The notes beneath the pieces were generated by a model that worked only from the letters and a program-made list of their open reading frames with translations, made no database searches and was not told where the DNA came from. Made by a program: the position numbers and the translations under genes. 64,000 nucleotides of DNA from Caballeronia sordidicola (GTDB lineage: Bacteria; Pseudomonadota; Gammaproteobacteria; Burkholderiales; Burkholderiaceae), in assembly GCF_001544455.2 (NCBI RefSeq), contig NZ_FCOC02000001.1, positions 558,001 through 622,000 of the forward strand, given 5' to 3'. Positions within the stretch are counted from its first letter, which is position 1. Each line of letters starts with the position of its first letter. Shown here in pieces: positions 36,958 through 47,292 of the stretch.

Positions 36958-39270
36958 TCAGCTTTCGAACACAGGCCTTAGTTCGGTCACCTTGATGGTC
37001 ACATCCGGCGCGCGGCCCTTGCGCGCCCGCTTGCCAACATAGGCTTCCAGCGCGGCGCCCGTGAGCTTCTCGTCGCGCACCTTGCCGCCGCGCCCGGCGC
37101 CAGTCAGCACGAGGCCACGCTTGTCGATGGTCAGCGCCTGCCGCAACGTTTCCTTCGGCTCGAGCGCCACGAGGATCACGCCCCGCCCGCCGCCAGAGAG
37201 CGTCTTCATTTCATCTGTGCCGAACACCAGCAGCCGCCCGTTGCTCGTCAAGCACGCAACGTGCGTGGCGCCCGGCAGCACCGGCATGGGAATCAACGGA
37301 AGCGCGCCCTCGTCGATCGTCATGAACGACTTGCCCGCCTTCACGCGGCTGACCATATCGCCGAGTTTGGCCAGGAAGCCAAAACCGTTACTCGATGCCA
37401 GCAACAACGGTTGATCCACCGCCGCCGCGTAGTAATGCAGCAGATGCGTTCCCGACTCGAGTTCGATCAGCGACGTGACCGGCACGCCATCGCCGCGACC
37501 GCCCGGCAACGTGGCGACAGGCACGGAATAGACGCGCCCATTGCTGCCCCACGCAATCAAGATGTCGGGCGTGCGCGCCTGGAACGCGGCGTAGATGCCA
37601 TCGCCCGCCTTGAACTGGAAACTCGCGGGGTCGAGGCCATGGCCCTTCAGCGCACGCACCCAGCCCTTCTGCGATACAACCACCGTCACCGGATCGTCGA
37701 CTACACGCGCCTCGAACGTCGCGCGTTTTTCCGCCTGGATCAGCGTGCGGCGCTCGTCGCCATACGTCTTGGCATCGGCTTCGATTTCCTTGATCAGGAG
37801 GCGCTTCATGGCGGCGTCGCTGTTCAGCAACTCTTCGAGCTTCTCTTTCTCGCTGCGCAGGTCCTTCAGTTCCTGCTCGATCTTGATGGCTTCCAGCCGC
37901 GCGAGTTGCCGCAAACGGATTTCAAGAATGTCGTCGGCCTGGCGCTCGCTGAGCTTGAAACGCTGCATCAGCGCTTCCTTGGGATCGTCGGCTTCACGAA
38001 TCACGCGGATCACTTCATCAATATTCAGGAAGACGATCATCCGCCCTTCGAGAATATGGATGCGGTCGTTCACCTTGCCCAGGCGATGCTGCGTGCGGCG
38101 CGTGACCGTGGTGAAGCGAAAGCCGATCCACTCGTGCAGGATTTCGCGAAGACCCTTCTGGCGCGGCCGTCCGTCCGCGCTGATCATGACCAGGTTGATC
38201 GATGAATTCGATTCCAGGCTCGTATGCGCGAGCAGCGAATGCACGAACTCGGTCTGGTCGATACGGCTCGACTTAGGTTCGAACACAAGGCGCACGGGCG
38301 CGTCGCGGCCGGATTCGTCGCGAACCGTGTCGAGCAGCGCGAGCATGGTCTGCTTCGTCTGCAACTGATCGGGGCTCAACGCCTTCTTGCCAAGCTTGAT
38401 CTTCGGGTTCGTCAGTTCCTCGATTTCCTCGAGCACCTTCTGGCCCGACGTGCTCGGCGGCAACTCGGTGATCACGAGTTGCCACTGACCGCGCGCCATG
38501 TCCTCGATCTTCCAGCGCGCCCGCACCTTCAGACTGCCGCGGCCTGTTTCATAAGCCGCGGCGATTTCCGCAGGACTGGAGATGATCTGGCCGCCGCCGG
38601 GAAAATCGGGCCCCGGGATCATGTTCATGAGCTCGGCGTGCTCGATCTTCGGATTGCGGATCATCGCGACCGATGCGGCGGCGACTTCACGCAAGTTATG
38701 CGAAGGGATTTCGGTGGCAAGACCCACCGCAATGCCCGATGCACCGTTCAGCAGCGCAAACGGCAGACGCGCCGGCAAGAGCTTCGGCTCCTGGAACGAG
38801 CCGTCGTAGTTCGGCATGAAATCGACCGTGCCCATGTCGATTTCATCGAGCAGCAACTTGGCGATAGGCGTAAGGCGCGCCTCCGTGTACCGCATGGCCG
38901 CTGCGCCGTCGCCGTCGCGGGAACCGAAGTTGCCCTGACCGTCGATCAGCGGATAACGCATGGAGAAAGCCTGCGCGAGACGCACCAGTGCGTCGTAGGC
39001 CGACTGGTCGCCGTGCGGATGATACTTACCCAGCACGTCGCCCACCACGCGCGCCGACTTTACCGGCTTGGCCGTGTTTGCCAGGCCCATCTCGTTCATG
39101 GCGAACAGGATGCGGCGTTGAACGGGCTTCTGGCCGTCGCTGACATCAGGCAACGCACGGCCTTTGACCACGCTCACCGCATAGTCCAGATACGCGCGCT
39201 CGGCGTAGTCGCCAAGCGTCAGTTTTTCGCTATCGGGCGCGGCTTCTTGTTCCGCGAAGAGATCGTCCAT
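36958..39270 (-). CDS. parC: DNA topoisomerase IV subunit A
   Basis: The 770-residue subunit cuts and rejoins DNA for decatenation of daughter chromosomes. The active-site Tyr is residue 128 in [26 protein letters not shown] at 81-95 is the quinolone-contact region; the place of E. coli Ser80 is taken by Gln89, and that of Glu84 by Asp93. The C-terminal beta-pinwheel region contains the usual [18 protein letters not shown] boxes. It follows parE by 50 bases, in the same operon. Confidence 0.97.
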   Translation of the reverse strand: MDDLFAEQEAAPDSEKLTLGDYAERAYLDYAVSVVKGRALPDVSDGQKPVQRRILFAMNEMGLANTAKPVKSARVVGDVLGKYHPHGDQSAYDALVRLAQAFSMRYPLIDGQGNFGSRDGDGAAAMRYTEARLTPIAKLLLDEIDMGTVDFMPNYDGSFQEPKLLPARLPFALLNGASGIAVGLATEIPSHNLREVAAASVAMIRNPKIEHAELMNMIPGPDFPGGGQIISSPAEIAAAYETGRGSLKVRARWKIEDMARGQWQLVITELPPSTSGQKVLEEIEELTNPKIKLGKKALSPDQLQTKQTMLALLDTVRDESGRDAPVRLVFEPKSSRIDQTEFVHSLLAHTSLESNSSINLVMISADGRPRQKGLREILHEWIGFRFTTVTRRTQHRLGKVNDRIHILEGRMIVFLNIDEVIRVIREADDPKEALMQRFKLSERQADDILEIRLRQLARLEAIKIEQELKDLRSEKEKLEELLNSDAAMKRLLIKEIEADAKTYGDERRTLIQAEKRATFEARVVDDPVTVVVSQKGWVRALKGHGLDPASFQFKAGDGIYAAFQARTPDILIAWGSNGRVYSVPVATLPGGRGDGVPVTSLIELESGTHLLHYYAAAVDQPLLLASSNGFGFLAKLGDMVSRVKAGKSFMTIDEGALPLIPMPVLPGATHVACLTSNGRLLVFGTDEMKTLSGGGRGVILVALEPKETLRQALTIDKRGLVLTGAGRGGKVRDEKLTGAALEAYVGKRARKGRAPDVTIKVTELRPVFES

Positions 39271-39320
39271 CGAATTTCCAGTTTTATGCGTTGACGCGTT
39301 TCAGGTGCAGGCGGAAGCCG

Positions 39321-41336
39321 TCAGATATCGGCTTCGACTTCGTTGCCCTTCTCCTCCAGCCAGCTACGCCGCGACGCCGCTTCGCCCTTGCCCATCAGCA
39401 TGGTCATGCGCGTGACCGTATCGTCGAAACCAAGCTCGCCAAGCTGGACCGGCAGCAGGCGGCGCGTGTCGGGATTCATGGTCGTGTCCCAAAGCTGCTC
39501 CGCGCTCATTTCGCCCAGGCCCTTGAACCGGCTGATCGACCACTGGGTTTCGCGCACGCCGTCCTTTCGCAGCTTGTCCAGGATGGCTTCGAGTTCGCCT
39601 TCGTCGAGGGCATAGAGTTTCTGCGCCGGTTTCTTGCCGCGAGCCGGGGCGTCGACACGAAACAGCGGCGGCCGCGCGATGCACACATTGCCCTGCTCGA
39701 TCAATTGCGGGAAATGCTTGAAGAACAGTGTGAGGAGAAGAACCTGGATGTGCGAGCCGTCCACGTCCGCGTCCGACAGAATGCAGATCTTGCCGTAGCG
39801 CAGGTTCGAAAGATCGGCCTTGCTGTCGAGACTATCCGGACTATGCGGGTCGACACCGATCGCTACCGCGATGTCATGCACCTCGTTGTTGGCGAAGAGC
39901 CTGTCGCGCTCGGTTTCCCACGTGTTCAGCACCTTGCCGCGCAAGGGAAGAATGGCCTGAAATTCTTTATCGCGGCCCATCTTGGCGGAGCCGCCCGCAG
40001 AATCGCCTTCCACGAGGAAGAGTTCGTTGCGCGAGACGTCCGTGGATTCGCAGTCGGTAAGCTTGCCGGGCAACACCGCCACGCCGGAACTCTTGCGCTT
40101 CTCGACCTTTTGCCCGGCACGCGTGCGCGCCTGAGCCTGACGAATGACGAGTTCCGCGAGCTTCTTGCCGTACTCGACATGCTGGTTCAGCCACAATTCG
40201 AGCGCGGGCCGCGAAAACGAGGACACGAGTTTCACAGCGTCGCGGCTATTGAGACGTTCCTTGATCTGGCCTTGAAACTGCGGGTCGAGCACCTTCGCCG
40301 ACAACACGAATGACACCCGCGCGAACACGTCTTCCGCGAGCAGCTTGACGCCTTTCGGCTGCAGGTTGTGCAACTCGACAAAGCTCTTGACCGCCTGGAA
40401 CAGACCGTCGCGCAAGCCGGATTCGTGCGTGCCACCCGCCGGCGTGGGAATCAGGTTGACGTACGACTCGCGCAGCAACGGACCTTCCTCGCTCCACGCG
40501 ACAACCCAACTTGCGCCCTCGCCTTCGGCAAAGGTTTCTTCGCTCGATTTGGCATTACCCGCAAAACGCTCGCCTTCGAACAACGGGATCAGAAGGTCGC
40601 TGCCGCCCATGCCTTCGAGCAGATAGCCCCTTAGTCCGTCTTCGTATTTCCAGCTCTGGCGCTCGCCGGTTTTCTCGTTGACGAGCACCACTTCCACGCC
40701 CGGCAGCAGCACGGCCTTCGAGCGCAACAGGCGCTGCAACTCGCCCACAGGCAAGTTCGGAGAATCGAAGTATTTCGGATTGGCCCAGGCGGTGACGCGC
40801 GTGCCCGACTTCTTCTCGCCGCGATTCATGGTCCGGGTTTCGAGCGGTTTGACTACGTCGCCATTCGCGAAACCGAGGTCGGCTACCTTGCCGTCACGCC
40901 AGACTGTCACGTCCAGCCGCGTGGACAGCGCGTTCGTCACCGACACACCCACGCCATGCAGCCCGCCCGAGAAGGTGTACGCTCCGCCGGCGGCCTTGTC
41001 GAACTTGCCGCCCGCATGCAGGCGCGTGAACACGATTTCGACGACCGGCACGCCTTCCTCGGGATGCATGCCGAATGGGATGCCACGTCCATCGTCTTCG
41101 ACGGACACCGAATGGTCCGCATGCAGCGTCACCGTGATCTGCTTGCCATAGCCGCCGAGCGCCTCGTCCGAGGCGTTGTCGATGACTTCCTGAATGATGT
41201 GCAGCGGATTTTCGGTGCGGGTGTACATGCCGGGCCGTTGCTTGACCGGCTCGAGCCCCTTCAGCACCTTGATCGATGCTTCGCTGTATCCGCTGTTCTT
41301 GCCGCCTTCGGCGGCGCTGGGTTTTTTCGTTGACAT
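39321..41336 (-). CDS. parE: DNA topoisomerase IV subunit B
   Basis: The 671-residue ATPase subunit has the GHKL motifs VIDNASDEALGG, DDGRGIPFGMH and SGGLHGVGVSVTNAL. The Toprim domain is present, with VEGDSAGGSAKMGRD, PLRGKVLNT and SDADVDGSHI. The length is typical of ParE rather than GyrB, which is longer and carries an insert. It is the first gene of the parE-parC operon. Confidence 0.97.
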   Translation of the reverse strand: MSTKKPSAAEGGKNSGYSEASIKVLKGLEPVKQRPGMYTRTENPLHIIQEVIDNASDEALGGYGKQITVTLHADHSVSVEDDGRGIPFGMHPEEGVPVVEIVFTRLHAGGKFDKAAGGAYTFSGGLHGVGVSVTNALSTRLDVTVWRDGKVADLGFANGDVVKPLETRTMNRGEKKSGTRVTAWANPKYFDSPNLPVGELQRLLRSKAVLLPGVEVVLVNEKTGERQSWKYEDGLRGYLLEGMGGSDLLIPLFEGERFAGNAKSSEETFAEGEGASWVVAWSEEGPLLRESYVNLIPTPAGGTHESGLRDGLFQAVKSFVELHNLQPKGVKLLAEDVFARVSFVLSAKVLDPQFQGQIKERLNSRDAVKLVSSFSRPALELWLNQHVEYGKKLAELVIRQAQARTRAGQKVEKRKSSGVAVLPGKLTDCESTDVSRNELFLVEGDSAGGSAKMGRDKEFQAILPLRGKVLNTWETERDRLFANNEVHDIAVAIGVDPHSPDSLDSKADLSNLRYGKICILSDADVDGSHIQVLLLTLFFKHFPQLIEQGNVCIARPPLFRVDAPARGKKPAQKLYALDEGELEAILDKLRKDGVRETQWSISRFKGLGEMSAEQLWDTTMNPDTRRLLPVQLGELGFDDTVTRMTMLMGKGEAASRRSWLEEKGNEVEADI

Positions 41337-41576
41337 GTCTGGACGTAGGTCCGGCGCTCCGGGCCGCCCGCGGCATGTTGAGCCGTGGCCGGGCCGGTCA
41401 GCCGGCGAATGCGTGAACAGTACGGAATTGCGCGTCAGTATCTTGCTTCCGCGGCGGCGAGCGCTGATTCGCGGCCAACTGCAGCCTCAAACCAACGCCG
41501 CCGAAAACGCGACGTATTTTACTGATTTCGACAAACTTTTCGATAAGGCGAATAAATCCGGTCTCAACAACCGGTT

Positions 41577-43514
41577 TTACTTGCGCTTGGCTTCCAGTTC
41601 TTCCCAGCGTTCGAGCGCGACCAGCAATTCTTCGTCGATCGCCGCGTGGCGCTCGCTCAACCGCGCGCCCTCTTTTGGATCTTTGGCAAAGACAGAACCG
41701 TCTTCCAGCTTCGCCGCAATGGACTTCTGCTCGGACTCGAGCGCGGCGATTTGCGCGGGCAACGCTTCAAGTTCGCGTACTTCCTTGTACGGGAGCTTGT
41801 TCGAGCGTTGTGAATTGCGTCCCGCGCCGCTGTCTTTCGGGCCGTCGTCCTTCTTCGCCTGCCTGGCCGTGTTGCGGGCGGCGTCCGCCACTATTTTCTC
41901 GGAGCGCTCGCGCTGGATTTGCCAGTCGGTGAAGCCGCCGACATATTCCCGCCACTTGCCTTCTCCCTCCGACGCAAACACCGACGTCACCACGTTATCC
42001 AGAAACTGACGGTCATGGCTGACCAGTAAAACCGTGCCATCGTAGTCGGTGAGCAGTTCTTCCAGCAGTTCGAGCGTCTGGATATCGAGGTCGTTGGTCG
42101 GCTCGTCCAGCACCAGCACGTTCGCCGGGCGTGCAAACAGGCGCGCGAGCAGCAGCCGGTTGCGTTCGCCGCCGGAAAGCGAGCGAACAGGCGAACGCGC
42201 GCGCTCCGGCGCGAACAGGAAGTCGCCGAGATAGCTCATCACGTGCTTCTTCACGCCGTTCACTTCGACCCATTCGCTGCCGGGACTGATGGTGTCGGCG
42301 AGGGTTTTGTCCAGATCGAGTTGTGCGCGCATCTGGTCGAAATACGCGACCTGCGTATTCGTGCCGGTGCGCACCGTGCCGCTGTCCGGCGCGAGTTCAC
42401 CGAGAATCATCTTGAGCAGCGTGGTCTTGCCCGCACCGTTCGGCCCGATGAAACCAATCTTGTCGCCGCGCATGACAGTGGCGGTGAAGTTATCCACGAT
42501 GATCCGGTCGCCGTACTTCTTCGTGACGTCAGTCAGTTCCGAGACGATCTTGCCCGAACGCTCGCCCTGGCCCACGTCGAGCTTCACATTGCCTTGCACG
42601 TTGCGGCGTTCGGCCCGTTCGTTGCGCATTTCGACCAGCCGCGCGATCCGTCCGACACTGCGCGTGCGCCGCGCTTCGACACCCTTGCGAATCCACACTT
42701 CTTCCTGCGCGAGAAGCTTGTCGAACTTGGCGGCTTCGACCTGCTCGATTTCAAGCTGCTGCGCCTTGCGCGTCTGGTAAGCGCTGTAATTGCCGGGATA
42801 GGACAGCAGGCGCCCACGATCCAGATCCACAATACGGGTTGCGACCTTGTCGAGAAACGCCCGGTCGTGGGTGATGAACAGGAGGCCCGTGCGCAGCGTG
42901 ACCAGCAGGTCTTCGAGCCACCGGATGCCTTCGAAGTCAAGGTGGTTGGTCGGTTCGTCGAGCAGCAGCACGTCCGGTTGCACGACCAGCGCACGCGCCA
43001 GCGCCACGCGCTTTTTCATGCCGCCAGAAAGCGCACCCGAGCGGACGTCGCCATCAAGACCAATCTGTTGCAGCGTGGTGGCGACCCGCGTTTGCCAGTT
43101 CCACGCATCGCTTGTGTCCAGCGACGACTGCAGCGCGTTCATGCGCGCCATCAGCGCGTCGTGCTCCGGACCCTCGTGCGGCGCGTCCGCGAGCTGATGC
43201 GCGACGGCGTCGTAATCGTCGAGCAACTGGCGCGCGTGCGACAGCCCTGACGCGACAACGTCGAAAACCGACGCCTCGAGGTCGAACTCCGGCTCCTGCG
43301 GCACGTATACGGTCGTAAGCTCGTTCTGGCGCGTGATCAGGCCGTCGTCCGGCTTCGCCAGTCCCGCGATGATCTTCAGCAGCGACGACTTGCCCGCGCC
43401 GTTACGGCCGATAAGCCCGACGCGTTCGCCCGCTTCGAGTGAAAAGTCAGCGTGATCGAGCAACGCGACGTGGCCGAACGCGAGTTGCGCGTCGGAAATG
43501 GAATAAAGCGACAT
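41577..43514 (-). CDS. uup: Uup-type ABC-F ATPase
   Basis: The 645-residue cytosolic protein has two ABC domains and no membrane part. Walker A is GRNGAGKSS (about 36) and GPNGAGKTT (about 350). Signatures are LSGGMKKRVALAR and LSGGERNRLLLAR, and Walker B reads DEPTNHLD and DEPTNDLD. A linker of charged helices lies between them, and the C-terminal 90 residues form a coiled coil, as in Uup. ABC-F proteins act on stalled ribosomes; Uup also affects transposon excision in E. coli. Confidence 0.9.
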   Translation of the reverse strand: MSLYSISDAQLAFGHVALLDHADFSLEAGERVGLIGRNGAGKSSLLKIIAGLAKPDDGLITRQNELTTVYVPQEPEFDLEASVFDVVASGLSHARQLLDDYDAVAHQLADAPHEGPEHDALMARMNALQSSLDTSDAWNWQTRVATTLQQIGLDGDVRSGALSGGMKKRVALARALVVQPDVLLLDEPTNHLDFEGIRWLEDLLVTLRTGLLFITHDRAFLDKVATRIVDLDRGRLLSYPGNYSAYQTRKAQQLEIEQVEAAKFDKLLAQEEVWIRKGVEARRTRSVGRIARLVEMRNERAERRNVQGNVKLDVGQGERSGKIVSELTDVTKKYGDRIIVDNFTATVMRGDKIGFIGPNGAGKTTLLKMILGELAPDSGTVRTGTNTQVAYFDQMRAQLDLDKTLADTISPGSEWVEVNGVKKHVMSYLGDFLFAPERARSPVRSLSGGERNRLLLARLFARPANVLVLDEPTNDLDIQTLELLEELLTDYDGTVLLVSHDRQFLDNVVTSVFASEGEGKWREYVGGFTDWQIQRERSEKIVADAARNTARQAKKDDGPKDSGAGRNSQRSNKLPYKEVRELEALPAQIAALESEQKSIAAKLEDGSVFAKDPKEGARLSERHAAIDEELLVALERWEELEAKRK

Positions 43515-43725
43515 GGGAGGCAGCCGGAAAAGTGCAAATACTGGAAGCGGCCATTGTACCGGTCTTGGCCGGTGCGCCCGGACCCCTATGCCATCAGGTC
43601 TAGTAAAGACGCCTGTCTGGTTACAACTAAACGAATCGATTCCCGGGATTTTGAGATTCGGGCGGACTTCCTGGAAACGTCGGCACGACGTCCTCGCGAA
43701 GACCGCCCAACAGCCTTGCGGCTGC

Positions 43726-44130
43726 TTATTTCACGTGAATCTTGATCGTCTGGCTCATTTCGGGGCCGAACGACTGGTGCGCGCCGTCGCCGAATTGCAG
43801 CGTCAGTGTGTGATCGCCAGGAGGCAGCTTGATGTCCGCTTCCGTTTGCGCCTTGCCGAAATGAAGTGATTTTTCATTCGCGGGGATGACGAGGCCCTTT
43901 TGCATCGGGCCGGCATCGATCAGCAGGTGATGGTGGCCCTTGGTCGGATCGGTATCTCCCGCTGGTGCGAGCCCCATGCCTTCCAGTCCGAACACCACGT
44001 GCACCGGACTTGTAACCGTCGCGCCGTCTTTCGGCTGCACAAAAAAGACACGTGCTTCTGCGTGCGCCGCGGCGGCCACGAGAAACATGCTCGACAACAC
44101 CAATCCCGACAACAGTTTCTTAAACATCAT
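43726..44130 (-). CDS. DUF4399 family secreted protein
   Basis: A 134-residue protein with a signal peptide ending AAHAEA at about 26. A single beta-rich DUF4399 domain follows, shown by RVFFVQPKDGATVTSPVHVVF and KGHHHLLIDAG. His-rich GHHHL and later QFGDGAHQSFGP suggest metal binding, but this is untested. The ATG follows GGGAGCAAAAAA. It is monocistronic and its function is unknown. Confidence 0.88.
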   Translation of the reverse strand: MMFKKLLSGLVLSSMFLVAAAAHAEARVFFVQPKDGATVTSPVHVVFGLEGMGLAPAGDTDPTKGHHHLLIDAGPMQKGLVIPANEKSLHFGKAQTEADIKLPPGDHTLTLQFGDGAHQSFGPEMSQTIKIHVK

Positions 44131-44499
44131 TTTTTTGCTCCCAAGAAGAGTGCGGCTGCCGATCTGCGAATTCAGCAGCCAAAACGGCTTCGTGCGTTAC
44201 GTGATGCATGTCGCCCAGACGGCGCAAGACCTCGCGAAAACACACAAAAACCGCCGGCAGAGGATACACCGAGCCTGTGATAGAACGCACGTCGCATGAA
44301 GCTCCCCCTTTCCAGCGTCTTTAGCGTCCATTATTCGCCATGTTTTACCTGCGATGAGACGGTTCCCACATTCCGGTACCATGCGGTGCGCCAGACGTAC
44401 CGATGGCAATGTTGCACCGGTGTAGAACTGTATTCTTGCCGCCAAATCGGCCGGCAGGAAAATTCACTATTTTTGTTGAACGAGAAAAAAGAGTCTGTC
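44131..44499. other. Divergent region before the rubredoxin gene
   Basis: The 369 bases hold the promoters of DUF4399 (minus) and rubredoxin (plus). AT content rises towards 44460-44499. The in-frame extension of rubredoxin back to 44296 lacks conserved character. Confidence 0.5.
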
Positions 44500-44682
44500 G
44501 TGAGCGAAGTCTTAGAATATAAAAGTTGGGTTTGCCTGATTTGTGGTTGGATATACAACGAAGAAGATGGCTTGCCGGAAGACGGCATTGCAGCCGGCAC
44601 CCGTTTCGCCGATATCCCGGAAAGCTGGCGGTGTCCGCTATGCGACGTTGGCAAGGAAGATTTCGTGGCGGTCGAATTCTGA
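44500..44682 (+). CDS. Rubredoxin
   Basis: A 60-residue iron-sulfur electron carrier. The four Cys ligands of the Fe(SCys)4 site are C12, C15, C45 and C48 (VCLICGW and RCPLCDVG), with the usual aromatic core Y19, W43 and F55. I start it at the GTG at 44500, preceded by GAGAAAAAAGAG; the open frame runs back to 44296 but would add an unusual 68-residue head. Rubredoxins serve alkane hydroxylases or oxygen defence; no partner is nearby. Confidence 0.92.
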   Translation: MSEVLEYKSWVCLICGWIYNEEDGLPEDGIAAGTRFADIPESWRCPLCDVGKEDFVAVEF

Positions 44683-44701
44683 GCGCTTTGTCCGCGCCAC
44701 G

Positions 44702-45436
44702 TCAGCGCGCGATCACAATCAATTCGCGGCTTTGGGCCGATACCGCCGCCTCATCCCAATCGCCAAACCAGTGAAGCTTGCCGAAACCCGCCTCGTGCAA
44801 CAGCGCGGCAAGTTCGTCCTGGCTGCGAAATCGAAGTTCGCTTTGCGATATCAGCTCTTCTCCCGACGCCGAAAACCTGTAATGCGTGCTGAAGCGTACG
44901 ACTGAGTGCGCGTGTTCGCTGACATTGTCGAGCCAGACTTCTACTTCGCCCGCTCCTTCCACCGCGATTTTCCTCAGCGAGCGCGCAGGCGTCCACGCGC
45001 CCCACGCGCGCGCTGCCGGATTGCGGCTTTCGAAGGCGAGTTCGCCGCCCGTACGCAACGCGTGCCGGGCGGCCTTCAGTGTCGCGAGAAAAGCGCTGTC
45101 ATCGATAAAAACCTGCGCCACATGTCCCGTCATCAGCACCAGATCCGCAGGTGGCAAAAGGGCAAGCGCGCCTGCGTCTCCTTCAATCCAGTCCACCTGC
45201 GCGGCATGCGGGCGCTTGCGCGCCACTTGCAGCATTGCGCGCGCCGGATCGATGCCGATCACGCGAGCGCCTTGTGCCGCCAGTTCGCATGCAAGCAAAC
45301 CAGTGCCGCATCCCAGATCGATCACACAACTCTTGCTGGCGGCGAGCGCGAGGTAAAAGGCGGTATCGGCGGCGGCGGGGTTGAGGGTGTCGTAGAGCGC
45401 GACGAGGCGTGGATCGGTGTAATGGGGCGATGGCAT
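44702..45436 (-). CDS. Class I SAM-dependent methyltransferase
   Basis: The 244-residue protein has the SAM-binding motif I VIDLGCGTGLLACELA (about 40-55), an acidic IGIDPARAM motif II and GDAGAL before the post-motif. It resembles the methyltransferase type 11/25 group acting on small molecules. The substrate is not evident. The ATG at 45436 is chosen because the frame upstream lacks family features. It converges on the rubredoxin gene. Confidence 0.9.
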   Translation of the reverse strand: MPSPHYTDPRLVALYDTLNPAAADTAFYLALAASKSCVIDLGCGTGLLACELAAQGARVIGIDPARAMLQVARKRPHAAQVDWIEGDAGALALLPPADLVLMTGHVAQVFIDDSAFLATLKAARHALRTGGELAFESRNPAARAWGAWTPARSLRKIAVEGAGEVEVWLDNVSEHAHSVVRFSTHYRFSASGEELISQSELRFRSQDELAALLHEAGFGKLHWFGDWDEAAVSAQSRELIVIAR

Positions 45437-45447
45437 GTGGATCAGGA

Positions 45448-46251
45448 TCAGCGGCTCAAATACGCAAGCGCGTCGCGCAGGGGTTGGCTGGGCACGAGTA
45501 TGGACCCCGTAAACGGCGTGTCCAGGTCGAGGATCACGAGCACGGCGGACGCTATGGACAGCGCGCCGAGCGTGATGAGCACGAGCGCCAACGCGTTGCG
45601 CGGCGCGATCAGTCCGAAGCACAGGAAAATGACGACCAGCCAGAAGACCAGGATATGGTCGAACGGCGTCGATATCGAACCGCGCGCCTCCTCGACGATT
45701 TTCCATCGTTGCTCAATGAGATCGTTGAACTGGATCAGCGCTTCGTTATCGAGTCTCTGATGATAAGGGTCGCGCGGCTGCAGTTCCCGCACTTCCCGCT
45801 GCGCACGTTCGAGAAGCCCGCCCAGTTCGCGGCTGTCCAGATGATGCGCGCGCGGGTCGGGTGCGATGGTTTTCGGGAAGTAATCGCCGGGCGGCGGCGG
45901 TTCCTGCGTCCAGGTCGAAGCAATCGCGGCCGCCGTGTACGCGCGCAGGATCTGGCGCGGCGAATCGGCGTCGGGGCCGTACTGGCGCAGGCTGTTGTCG
46001 AGCTGGATCAGCGCGGTGGCGTAGGTGCGGATGTCGTTGTTGGTGGTATCGAACAAGGTTTTCGCCGATGCCGTGAGCAAGCCCAGCACGAGCGCCGCGA
46101 ACGTGACGAGCATGCCAATCACGAGCTTCAGCAACTGCACGGTTTCAAACGCCGTGTGCTCTTTGGGCAATAACGGGCGCACGAATACGCCAAAGCCAGA
46201 CGCCGCGAGTAAAAAGAAGAAAACAGCAGAGGCAGTTTCGAATTCAGTCAT
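45448..46251 (-). CDS. DUF4239 (bestrophin-like) membrane protein
   Basis: A 267-residue protein with two N-terminal helices (about residues 7-25 and 40-60) and two C-terminal helices (about 200-220 and 225-245) around a soluble middle. This is the DUF4239 pattern. LVLGLLTASAKTLFDTTNNDI marks the family. Function is unknown. The first ATG is at 46251; the frame also opens with TTG two codons earlier. It precedes the methyltransferase gene by 11 bases in the same direction, so they may share an mRNA. Confidence 0.82.
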   Translation of the reverse strand: MTEFETASAVFFFLLAASGFGVFVRPLLPKEHTAFETVQLLKLVIGMLVTFAALVLGLLTASAKTLFDTTNNDIRTYATALIQLDNSLRQYGPDADSPRQILRAYTAAAIASTWTQEPPPPGDYFPKTIAPDPRAHHLDSRELGGLLERAQREVRELQPRDPYHQRLDNEALIQFNDLIEQRWKIVEEARGSISTPFDHILVFWLVVIFLCFGLIAPRNALALVLITLGALSIASAVLVILDLDTPFTGSILVPSQPLRDALAYLSR

Positions 46252-46417
46252 TGGCAATGGGAACGAGAGGGTTATCGCTGGCCTCTTGGCGATCGGTCGC
46301 CATAAGTAATGTAATAAGCTACGTTATTGAACGTATGTTCGAAATTGACGCTATTACCAACTCGAACGATAATCTGCCCGGCCTGGCCCACTCGCTTTCA
46401 CATGACGAGATCGACCA

Positions 46418-46720
46418 ATGAAAAAGAAAATGCCCCCGATGGCTGCAGTCGTTCTGAGCGCATGCGGTTTAGCCTGCATGGTGTCGAACGCGAACGCCAA
46501 CACCGCCGCCGATAACATCCGGCTAAGCGCCGCGCCGCTCAACCACGCCACGCTTGGCAACGAATGCACGAACCGTTCGATCCAGCCGTTCGCCAGGCCA
46601 AACGACAATACTGCCTCCGACGATGCATTGCGCCTCGCGCTGAATGTGATCAAGGGAATGGCCGGCGGGACAGAGCACATGGCGCTGACGAAAGTTTGCG
46701 GCGAAAATTCGGCGTTGTAG
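46418..46720 (+). CDS. Small secreted hypothetical protein
   Basis: A 100-residue precursor with a clear signal peptide (KKKMPPMAAVVLSACGLACM, cleavage near NANANT at 28). The mature part of about 72 residues has two Cys that could pair. I do not recognise the family. The base composition and balanced frame support a real gene, and no overlapping gene competes. Confidence 0.65.
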   Translation: MKKKMPPMAAVVLSACGLACMVSNANANTAADNIRLSAAPLNHATLGNECTNRSIQPFARPNDNTASDDALRLALNVIKGMAGGTEHMALTKVCGENSAL

Positions 46721-46827
46721 GCGTGGAGCGGCTCTTAGACGCAAATGACGGGTTTTGCGCGAAATGCCTTTGATATACTCTGGCCGCTGCAACCGGGCAA
46801 ACTGGTTACGTAGCCGGTAAATTACGA

Positions 46828-46851
46828 TTCAAGGCTCGGCTTCAAGGCTCG
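46828..46851. repeat. Short tandem repeat before tRNA-Arg
   Basis: TTCAAGGCTCG occurs at 46828-46838 and 46841-46851, a 13-base period. It lies in the probable leader of the tRNA; TATACT at 46774-46779 is a candidate -10. Confidence 0.5.
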
Positions 46852-46908
46852 TTACGGCGCTTCGTTTAGGAAGAAGCAGGTTAGCCGGAACGTACGCTTA
46901 TATCCATC

Positions 46909-46983
46909 TCCCTGTAGTTCAATGGATAGAACAAGTGCCTCCTAAGCGCTAGATGCAGGTTCGATTCCTGCCAGGGGGACCAG
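46909..46983 (+). tRNA. tRNA-Arg (anticodon CCU)
   Basis: The sequence folds as a full cloverleaf. The acceptor CTCCCTG pairs with CAGGGGG. The D stem is GTTC/GAAC, the anticodon stem AGTGC/GCGCT with loop CTCCTAA (anticodon CCT), and the T stem GCAGG/CCTGC with TTCGATT. The discriminator A and encoded CCA follow. It decodes AGG. tRNA-Arg(CCU) genes are frequent integration sites, but no duplicated 3' end or integrase is visible here. Confidence 0.95.
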
Positions 46984-47019
46984 ATACCAGTTCACATCGG
47001 CTGCGCGTATTGCTGAAAG

Positions 47020-47292
47020 TCACAAGCGCATATTTTCGTAGACGGCTAAGCCCAAATCGAAGAGCAACAACGCAAACCAGCAATACCGCCAGAACGTTGG
47101 CGATGGCGGGCGCTTGCTCCAGTTTATCTTCCAGGCTGCCACGCTCACTAACACGGTCGCAATGCCGACTGCTTTCAGTCCTATCAGCACGCACAGGCCA
47201 AATGTCGCGATCAGGCTGACTGAACACCATGCGACGACCAAAAAATCGCATCGAATGGATGCAGCCGTCTTAGCATTCTCAGTGCGCGGCAT
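47020..47292 (-). CDS. Small membrane protein coupled to GT25
   Basis: A 90-residue protein with three hydrophobic segments (about 17-36, 39-53 and 68-85), start MPRTENAKTAAS. I know no family for it. Its ATG shares a base with the TGA of the glycosyltransferase gene (TGATG), so it is translated as the second gene of an operon. It could anchor or flip a surface glycan, but that is a guess from context. Confidence 0.7.
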   Translation of the reverse strand: MPRTENAKTAASIRCDFLVVAWCSVSLIATFGLCVLIGLKAVGIATVLVSVAAWKINWSKRPPSPTFWRYCWFALLLFDLGLAVYENMRL

